Shown here: piece by piece, positions 1 through 6,374 of the stretch
Position numbering within the stretch: position 1 is the first letter of the stretch
Layout of the letters: every line of letters begins with the position of its first letter
From: Phoronis ovalis
Lineage: Eukaryota; Phoronida; Phoronidae
Direction: 5' to 3'
Assembly: GCA_028565635.1 (NCBI GenBank)
Contig: JAOXYB010068678.1
Span: 1-10,047, forward strand
Length of the DNA stretch: 10,047 nt
Position numbers and translations under genes: made by a program
The notes under the pieces: generated by a model
Database searches by the model: none
What the model saw: the letters and a program-made list of their open reading frames with translations, nothing else
Told to the model about the DNA's origin: nothing

Positions 1-63
1 AGACGCAAAAAACAGGGCAATCTGCCCGCAAACTGGTCCGGACTTATTGTTACTTGTTGATTG

Positions 64-101
<38 letters not shown>

Positions 102-200
102 GTTGAGAACACTCTGACATAGGATGTTGTTTTTGTAAACAAACAACATCCAATAATGCCCCAAAATTAAAGGTTAAAATTTTGATGTTTACTCTTTCAG
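1..200 (+). other. 3' part of an intron of the EGF-pentraxin-discoidin gene
   Basis: This non-coding stretch ends in a good 3' splice site: the pyrimidine-rich ctctttcag closes at 200, directly before an EGF-coding exon. The frame used by that exon meets a stop at 175-177, so the open frame does not extend far upstream. Apart from a TTAC microsatellite (64-101) nothing else is recognisable. The donor of this intron and the earlier exons lie outside the window. Confidence 0.7.
64..101. repeat. TTAC tetranucleotide microsatellite, about 9.5 copies
   Basis: The four-base unit TTAC is repeated without interruption and is preceded by two partial, degenerate copies (around 46-65). It lies in an intron and is likely to be length-polymorphic. 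No function is visible. Confidence 0.97.
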
Positions 201-325
201 ATACTGTGAAATAAATACAAACGATTGCGCTAGCAATCCATGTCGTCATGGCACCTGTTTGGACGACATTGCAGAATATTACTGTGCATGTCCACCATAC
301 TACATAGGAAAACAATGTGAAACAA
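201..325 (+). CDS. Exon: EGF-like repeat
   Basis: The exon encodes YCE, the last cysteine of a preceding EGF repeat, then a complete EGF repeat with cysteines at residues 9, 14, 19, 28, 30 and 39 (CASNPCRHGTC, then YYCACPPYYIGKQC). Residues 19-28 fit C-x-[DN]-x4-[FY]-x-C, the Asp/Asn beta-hydroxylation consensus often seen in calcium-binding EGF repeats. The usual acidic calcium signature before the first cysteine is only partly present (INTNDC). The donor is gtatgg at 326, phase 1. The repeat tail implies tandem EGF repeats upstream. Confidence 0.9.
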
Positions 326-2974
326 GTATGGAGCTATTGTATATCAATAGAACTCTTCAAAAACAGAAGCATATACTATTTTAAAATTGTACAGTAACTA
401 TTATTCGTAGCTGAGAAACCATTCAAGATTCACATCTTTTTGTATGTTAAAAATTTACAACTTTTCAAATTTACAAAACGGTCCCAAATCAAATTTGTGA
501 AAACGAAAGGTGCTGAATCCGTTGAATTTAAACTCTGTAAGAGTCACACAATTACGTCAGTCTCAAACAATTTTTGTTTTACTTTTAATGTAGAGACAAC
601 TGCTTGTTTCCATCTGGACTACACCATGGCCACGGAAAATGACTTCTACGAGCTATTTCCGCGTCCAGCTATTCCGGCTCTAACTGGTTTCACTATTGAA
701 ATGTATCTTCAAACCGATGATACGCTAAGAGATTCTAACTTAGGTATGTTTTGCTATAACATAAATTAAGAAAGTGTTAAACGAAGATATCGGAATCTCA
801 CTCTGCATGTACTCTGATCTGCACTGGTGTCTCCTAATATTATTGCCATTATTCTTATAGCAGTATATCATGAATGGTGCTTCAGCTTGTAATATAGCCT
901 ATCCAATAAACCTGCTCCTCAATGAACAGTTAGAATTGCACCGTGTTTTTGTTTAAGGCACACCTATATCCTACGGCAATCCAAGCAATCCTAATGCATT
1001 TCTGATGACCAACTATAAAGATTTCAAAGTGATCTTGAATAAAGAAGAAATTACAACTGGTGTAAATGTTGCTGACGGAAAATGGCACCACGTGTGTTTC
1101 ACGTGGACAATGAACAGAGGTATGTAATGAGTTAAATAGAAATTAACACACTTATCCAGATATTAATAGCTAAAAAAGCATTTTGCATGTACTGTACGTA
1201 CAGTTCTGGAATAAATTCATCTACATCGATTAAAAGCTAAAAATGCCTTACTGAAATTTCATGATGGAATGTATTTTTATTCAGGTCAATGGCAAATTCA
1301 CAAAGACGGTACACAAGCAAATGGAGGTGAAACATTTTCTTCCACGAAAACACTACTGTCTGGTGGATACTTCGTAATTGGTCAGCGCATCACGAGTAGT
1401 GGCGACTATTTCAACCTTAACACATTTGACGGTAGAATTCAAGGACTTAACTTGTACAATAAACCTTTCCTCTGTGGACAAACTAAGAGCAGTGTCACTC
1501 TGGTAAAAGCTTGGCCAGATTTCTTAGGAGTGATGGAAGGCAAAGTCGTCAAGGTTAAGCGTCAACAATGTACTCCAACAGGTAATCTGACCAGTTTGCA
1601 AACAGTCTGTGGATTTTACCACTGGGGGTGTCTATTGTAAAATACGATATAACTGTGCTGTTTTACGTACCTATCATAATCATTTCTATTATCATTTCTA
1701 TGTAAGTAACAATAACCACCTGCAACAAACAAATACAAACCAGTGGTGAAATTCGTCAGCTTGTGAAGGAGAGCCCTTTGTGGGGTCTAATGTTAGATCT
1801 AGTATATAATAGTTTTACATTTATTTTGAACGACTTAATTTTAAAACTTGAGTGTGACTATTACCTAGCTGTTTATCATGCACACAGCTGGCAACCAATG
1901 CGGCCCAGAAATTCACTGATAACTGTATTGGCTCTGACATGCGCAGTTACATATGTTTCAGTAAGTTCAAGAGCCATGTGTAGGTACATTCAAGCCCTCC
2001 CTACTTCTGCTTTATCTGCCTCTAGCGAATGGGCTTCAAATCATGGCGTTGCAAACTCCCGTTTGTATCACATGCGTACTCCAACAGTCACCGGCGCTTG
2101 GTCTGCGAAAACTAATGATGCGAACCAATGGATCCAGGTTAGACATCGCATTATTTCGAAAATCCAAACCCCAATAATTAAGAGAGCATGCAATTTTATG
2201 ATAATTCACAACCCAATCTGCAACTTTTATTTTATCATTACAAATTGTTGCTAAGATTAAATTCAGTACCAAAATTAGCCAATAATTTATACATGTATGT
2301 ATTCACTTTACGTGTGATATAGTGTACACGATCTGTCGTAGGTTGATTTTGGTCAAGAGAGATCTGTTACGAGTATTGCTACTCAAGGAAGGGATGACTA
2401 TCCTCAGTGGGTGACTTCTTACAAACTCCTATACAGTTCTGATGGCAGCCACTGGAATACTTTCACGCCTACTGGTGGCGATAAATTCCCAGGTAAACTT
2501 TCCGTTTTAGTGCCTGTATAGTTCAATATTTATCACTGTCACTTTTAGGCAAACTTAGAACCCGACTTGGAAAAATAATATTTTAAAACAAATCTGAAAG
2601 GGAATGCAAAATAATACAAAAGCAATAATATGTAACACTGGGGCCAATAACTGGACTTAAGAAAGATAAAAGTGTTTAGTCAATATATAGAGAAAAACCT
2701 TCTTGTACCAAGTACACTGGGATATAATATATATATGACTGCCAGACTGTTATGAATACAATGTACATACATATTAATGTATACATATGTATTATTTGTT
2801 ATTTTTACTTTTAATGTTGTAGGCAATTCCAACTCCTATACTGTTGTAAATCATTTCTGGGACAATCGTGCTTTCAATGCCCGCTATGTGCGCCTTCAAC
2901 CGCTGACATGGCATGGCCACATTTCTATGCGCTGGGAGATCTTTGGGACCGAGTCACAAACTTGTTCCAAGTGA
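201..2974 (+). CDS. Secreted EGF-pentraxin-F5/8C (discoidin) protein, 3' part, 7 exons
   Basis: Joining 201-325, 594-743, 958-1119, 1285-1581, 1962-2137, 2342-2492 and 2823-2974 gives one uninterrupted frame of 403 residues ending in TGA at 2972-2974. Every internal junction has GT-AG borders and matching phase: all are phase 1 except the phase 0 junction at 2137/2342. Domain order is: end of one EGF repeat (YCE, 1-3), a six-cysteine EGF repeat (9-39), a pentraxin domain (about 45-243) and an F5/8 type C domain (251-401). All three are extracellular modules, so the product is probably secreted or displayed outside the cell and binds glycans, phospholipids or matrix. Signal peptide and further N-terminal domains must lie upstream. 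The order resembles large mosaic adhesion or recognition proteins, but I do not recognise a named orthologue. The first acceptor leaves one base before the first codon (phase 2), unlike the phase 1 junctions usual around EGF modules. Confidence 0.9.
594..743 (+). CDS. Exon: start of pentraxin domain
   Basis: The acceptor taatgtag ends at 593 and the donor gtatgt starts at 744; both are phase 1 and match the neighbouring exons. The translation runs TTACFHLDYTM...FPRPAIPALTGFTIEMYLQT, which is the typical entry into the pentraxin jelly-roll: a hydrophobic strand, the F-P-x-P stretch, then an alternating LTGFTIEMYLQT strand. The frame stays open upstream to 440, but that part is AT-rich low-complexity translation preceding the splice site and is not coding. 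Confidence 0.85.
958..1119 (+). CDS. Exon: pentraxin domain with family signature
   Basis: The acceptor gtttaag ends at 957 and the donor gtatgt starts at 1120; both are phase 1. The exon is too short in open frame to be found by simple ORF calling. It contains WHHVCFTW (residues 134-141), which satisfies the pentraxin family signature H-x-C-x-[ST]-W at 136-141. C138 is expected to pair with the cysteine contributed by the previous exon (C46) or with another in the domain. The stretch before it (NYKDFKVILN, then VNVADGKW) fits the central strands of the lectin-like fold. Confidence 0.88.
1285..1581 (+). CDS. Exon: C-terminal half of pentraxin domain
   Basis: The acceptor ttattcag ends at 1284 and the donor gtaatc starts at 1582. 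The translation opens with QWQIHKDG, has the family's GQ...F.G.I..LNLYNK region (residues 178-203) and closes with WPDFL..MEG.VV and a terminal cysteine, as pentraxin domains do. The loop that in vertebrate pentraxins carries the calcium ligands E-Q-D directly after GQ reads RIT here (180-182). The later acidic and glutamine ligands also appear replaced (N189, T192), so classical calcium-dependent ligand binding is doubtful. Confidence 0.9.
1582..1961 (+). other. Intron between pentraxin and discoidin modules
   Basis: The intron begins gtaatc and ends atgtttcag and is phase 1, so the two domains sit on either side of a phase 1 boundary, typical of shuffled extracellular modules. The open frame from 1763 into the next exon is chance read-through. 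I see no repeat or RNA gene in it. Confidence 0.75.
1962..2137 (+). CDS. Exon: start of F5/8 type C (discoidin) domain
   Basis: Residues 245-303 begin VSSRAMC, where C251 is the N-terminal cysteine of the domain. They continue with ALPTSALSASSEW and the NHGVANSRL stretch, matching the family start (I-pdsqiTASSe....n....aRL). GAWSAKTNDANQWIQ is the conserved W...N..QWiQVDL segment, cut by the intron after Q303. The donor is gttaga at 2138, phase 0. The domain family binds phosphatidylserine, carbohydrate or collagen through loops at one end of a beta-barrel. Confidence 0.9.
2342..2492 (+). CDS. Exon: middle of F5/8 type C domain
   Basis: The acceptor ctgtcgtag ends at 2341, phase 0, and the donor gtaaac starts at 2493, phase 1. 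The translation starts VDFGQERSVTSIATQGR (the QVDLG....vt.I.TQGR core) and continues YPQWVTSYKLLYSSDG..W, the central VTSYkv.yS.Dg..W strand of discoidin domains. It has no long open frame of its own and is identified by homology and phase. Confidence 0.9.
2493..2822 (+). other. Last intron of the EGF-pentraxin-discoidin gene
   Basis: It begins gtaaac and ends aatgttgtag and is phase 1. It is AT-rich, with short TA runs and a cluster of alternating purine-pyrimidine TACATA/TATGTA words near 2761-2790. No coding or RNA element is visible. Confidence 0.7.
2823..2974 (+). CDS. Terminal exon: end of F5/8 type C domain and stop
   Basis: The translation passes through GNSNSYTVVNHFW and ARYVRLQPLTWHGHISMRWE, the family's ...G N.d....v.n.f.....ArYvRi.P..w...i..R.Ei.G ending. 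C401 should form the domain's N-to-C disulfide with C251. Only two residues follow (SK), so there is no transmembrane segment or GPI signal and the protein ends on the discoidin domain. The upstream open frame from 2777 lies before the acceptor and is not part of the protein. Confidence 0.92.
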
Positions 2975-3176
2975 GGACATAGTAGCTAGATGTAACCAAC
3001 ATTTATTGATATTAAATTGCAAAATACAAGCGGAATCTTTCAAACATTTTATTCAGATACTTTTAAAAATTTAAAAGGAGGCTTTCAGTTTTCAACTAAA
3101 CCGTGACGAGTTAATTTTTTTAAATATAAATTGTTAATATTAAATAAGGAAATTTTTCAAATGTAACTTTAAAACA

Positions 3177-3182
3177 AATAAA
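3177..3182 (+). promoter_or_regulatory. Candidate polyadenylation signal AATAAA for the pentraxin gene
   Basis: A canonical AATAAA hexamer lies about 200 bases after the stop codon. A variant ATTAAA at 3011-3016 is closer to the stop and could be used instead. In DNA this AT-rich such hexamers arise often by chance, so the assignment is tentative. Confidence 0.35.
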
Positions 3183-3546
3183 ATGATGGAATATTTATTT
3201 AAATATAATTACTCCAGTAATACGATAAAAAGGGTATTATCTAATTTTGAAAAAAACAAGTGTCCTCTGTAAAGAAGAATTACAGTGCAATACCTTGTCA
3301 AGAATGTATATTATATCATACAATCCAAACACACATCTGTTTACAAATGACAATTTTACATTACTTACAAGGCTGTCAATTTCACCAATTGTGACATTAA
3401 TTATTAAATTATACTAACAGAGCTGGCAAGAAAGTATTTTGTCATGCAACATCAACTGCATCTACAAAGCTGAGATTTGACTAAAATTATCTTTATATAA
3501 TTATGCACATCTATAAAAAACTATGCCTCAAACATTTCAAAAATTA

Positions 3547-3644
3547 CTTTGTATAAAAGTTATGAATTTTCAAAGTTAAAAGGTCAAGATTTGCTGATCT
3601 TAATTTAACCCTTGAATTAAAAAAATAATAACTTTTGAACAAAG
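3547..3644. repeat. Imperfect inverted repeat (foldback)
   Basis: The arms 3547-3563 and 3628-3644 are reverse complements at 15 of 17 positions. Pairing appears to continue with bulges, inward towards a centre near 3593-3598 (ttgctg) and outward to roughly 3515 and 3675. It could be a small non-autonomous foldback or MITE-type element, or the DNA of a structured transcript. No target-site duplication could be identified. Confidence 0.5.
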
Positions 3645-3759
3645 CAAAATTTTTAAAATCTGAGACAGTTTTGGTTAGCTCATTTATGAAAACTTAAGTT
3701 TCTAGATGCAGGGGTTTTTGATTTATTTTTTTTTTAATATTAAAATTCAAAAAACACAA

Positions 3760-3799
3760 AGGCCATTTTGGGGAAAATAATTTTTCCCCAAAATTGCCT
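3760..3799. repeat. Short near-perfect hairpin, 17 paired positions, TAAT loop
   Basis: The inner arms 3765-3777 and 3782-3794 are perfect 13-base reverse complements (ATTTTGGGGAAAA). After one mismatch four more outer pairs follow (3760-3763 with 3796-3799). The loop is four bases. It lies between the two convergent genes and outside any predicted exon. Confidence 0.9.
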
Positions 3800-4146
3800 C
3801 TGTCAGATGGTATACGCAAATTCATTTTAATTCAAACTATTTAACCTAGCTAAATATTTGCAAAGTTTAGAGTATTAATATATACAGTTGCGTTGGTAAG
3901 GATATAGCCAGTAAAGGTAATGTTCACTTGTTTTTGATATAAAATATGACGATTATTTTACCCAAAAGGAACTGAGATCAGTGTAGACTAGATATGAACA
4001 ATAATGTTTGAAATAGCAAGAACGAAAATATACTGTATTATGCACAAAAAGATTTCAAAAACACACCAGATAATAACGATAAAATCTACTAGTATGCAGA
4101 AACGATAAAATGCACTACACAAAAAAAAGTATTCAAAAACTAAACA

Positions 4147-4152
4147 TTTAAT
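4147..4152 (-). promoter_or_regulatory. Candidate polyadenylation signal ATTAAA for the NLR gene
   Basis: Read on the minus strand this is ATTAAA, about 113 bases after the NLR stop codon. A canonical AATAAA on that strand occurs only much further on (3727-3722). The call is weak because of base composition. Confidence 0.3.
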
Positions 4153-4264
4153 TTTCTATCAGCCCTTCCAATTAGATTAAAATAACTAGCCGTAGAAAGA
4201 ACTGAGATCCTATAATTGATTTGTAAAACAGCATTTGAGTGGGATAATAAATAAATAAATTACT

Positions 4265-6374
4265 TTAAATGCATTCGTTTGACTGCCGAACAGTTGTAAC
4301 ACAGATGAGCCTGTTCAATATACATGGTACTACATGTAGCTTTCTGTAAGTGTTCTCCATCTCCTTCACTTTAGTACACAGACAGTTTGAAGGATGGCTT
4401 ATCCCTTTTCCAGAACACACAGAGTTCAGTGTCACATTTTCTATTGAAGACTTTGACTGACAAGTATTTAGAATACTGCCGAGACTCAAATTATTTAGAC
4501 ATGTTACATGATCCAAATCGAGTCTTTTAAAATTATGCTGATGAACAATTTTATGAAGTATTGCATCGGTTGCAGATTCAAGAGTACACTGACGAAGTGT
4601 AAGAGATTCAAAAATATCAGGCCAGCAATCCAAAATATACTTAAGCCTTTTGTGATTGTGAACATTTTCTATGCACAAATGTTTCAAACTTGTATTATCG
4701 CTTTCAAAAATATTTCGGATTCTTCGTAGTTGATCTTCAGTTAAATCAGTTGATCGATTCATTTGGCCACCTAGAGTTATATCACTTATATGGTGATTGT
4801 CCTCAAAAGCAGTGGCCAAAAAATCTACAAAAAAGCCTGTATCAAGCAAAAAATGCTGATAAATTTTCAGAACAGTTAAATTTTGAGTTTGCTTAATAGC
4901 AGATGCTAAGGCAATTGCCAATTCACGGTGCTCGAGTTTGTCTGATTCTACACCGTCTAAATGAAGTTCTAATGTGTTAACGTTAGACTGTGGCATCACA
5001 CGAATAAAATCCTTCAACACATCAACTGGACAAGCTGCGTAATTCAGTGAAATAGAATCGGACATAGATTTCGCAACAACATTGACTAGTTCATTAGTAA
5101 AGGCCACTTCCTGTAAGCATTCAAAGCAGTGAGAATACTTTACATGAAGTGATTGGCACAAAGATTCTTCCGATTCCTGAGAATTAAAAAATGACTTAAA
5201 TAAAAGCATTAAATTGTCAGAGTCCATTTTCATAATGCCGCATACAAATACACACATCATTTCAAGACTAGGGTCTTGAGTAAGCCTTTGATAAAGTTTA
5301 CGTTTTTCATCATTTCTTATCTGGAATACAAAATATCTGGCTGCAAAGTATTCCTGGATGGTTTTATGAGCAAAGAAGCAAAAGCTTTGCGTTCCTCTCA
5401 AGTTTCGAGAACGTCGATCCTTAGAGAAGAAACCGAGATTAGCGATGTCCCCCTCTGCTTGAGGAATGTCTTTTAAGGGAAACATAATTTTGTTATTTAA
5501 AATGCCGTGGTATGAGATTCTTTCTAAAATGTTTGTCATGTTTTGAATCTTTACTGGTACTTCAAAATTGTCACTTGATTCTGAAGCGTCTACGGGTATA
5601 TTATGCTTTACACAGTAACGATAAATAATGGCTTCGACAAGCTTCTTATAAAGATCCGCTCTTTTCAATGGAATATCATCGTCACTCTCTGTTAACAAAC
5701 AAAGGAACTGTAAATTTAGTGGATTGCATCCCAAGTCACGAATGATATCATCCTTATCAATTCGAAACAGTAGTTTCTTAATTTTATTCGGTGATGGAGG
5801 ATATTCCATTGTGTCGTAATATTTCCCAACAAATTCTTTCATCTTCTCAGGAGTGTAACCATAAATTTTAACAAGAGAGTCAAACGTTTTCTTAATTTTG
5901 TCTGCTTCGTGAGGTCGAGTAGTAAGAATTACACTAGCTTTGGACAATATTTTACCAGTTAAAAGTTTATCTATATCAGGGTTTATCTCATCAGGCAGTT
6001 CGTCATAGCCGTCAAGTACAAAGAGAGTCTGTTCCTGATTTTTTTGAACAAACTTCCAAACAGTTTCGTCTGAGATATTATGCACATCTTCAAAATCATC
6101 ATCAAACACTTTTAGAATCTCATGCTTTAAGCTACCGTCAACATGCTTCAGCTCGATAAAGAATACAATTTTGAAGTCTCGACCCACAAAACATGGAGTC
6201 AAATCATTTGATTCTCTATCTTGAATATTTCTTTGAAGCTTTGCCCAGTTGTACACTATTTTCTTTGACAAAGTTGATTTACCAACCCCAGGTTTACCTT
6301 CTATAAGAATTCTGCTCGGACGCGAACAGTTTGCCGTACGAGTAAAGAGGTACTGTATTTGAATATGGACTTCA
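4265..6374 (-). CDS. Exon 4 of the NLR: NACHT ATPase and leucine-rich repeat region
   Basis: One large exon (residues 229-930) encodes the whole NACHT module, as is common in invertebrate NLR genes. Visible motifs are Walker A GKPGVGKST (254-262), Walker B FVLDGYDE (346-353, with the acidic D-G-x-D-E form), sensor 1 LTTRP (R381), the CNPL proline motif (444-447) and the FxHxxxQEYFAA motif (562-573). From about residue 690 there are spaced L-x-L stretches (VNTLELHLDG, LTVLKIYQ, LKHLCIENV, ESLTLRQC, FKRLDLDHV, IENVTLNSV) typical of RNI-type repeats, five or six in number and irregular. The last 30 or so residues do not fit a repeat. The acceptor cttttcag gives phase 2, completing serine 228. 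Confidence 0.93.

Larger units (their letters stand above)
2975..4264. other. Convergent intergenic region with 3' UTRs of both genes
   Basis: No coding exon is visible on either strand. It holds the 3' UTR of the plus-strand gene at the left and of the NLR at the right, so the genes are tail to tail with 1.3 kb between stop codons. It is strongly AT-rich with A and T homopolymer runs. Two foldback structures lie in the middle, a long imperfect one around 3547-3644 and a short near-perfect one at 3760-3799, annotated separately. A short AATA run sits at 4246-4260. Confidence 0.8.

Noticed and set aside
88-315. Minus-strand open frame over the EGF exon.
   Set aside because: It is antisense to a clear EGF module and extends through a microsatellite.
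440-593. Open frame running upstream of the pentraxin exon.
   Set aside because: A phase-matched acceptor ends at 593, and the upstream translation does not resemble the domain.
1763-1961. Open frame with its own ATG before the discoidin exon, as an alternative gene start.
   Set aside because: There is no convincing signal peptide leading into the domain, and the acceptor at 1961 joins in phase with the pentraxin exon.
4246-4260. AATAAA words on the plus strand as the polyadenylation site of the pentraxin gene.
   Set aside because: They are over 1.2 kb after the stop, and closer signals exist at 3011 and 3177. This is a short AATA run.
4508-5476. Several plus-strand open frames opposite the NACHT exon.
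   Set aside because: They are antisense shadows of a strongly supported coding exon.
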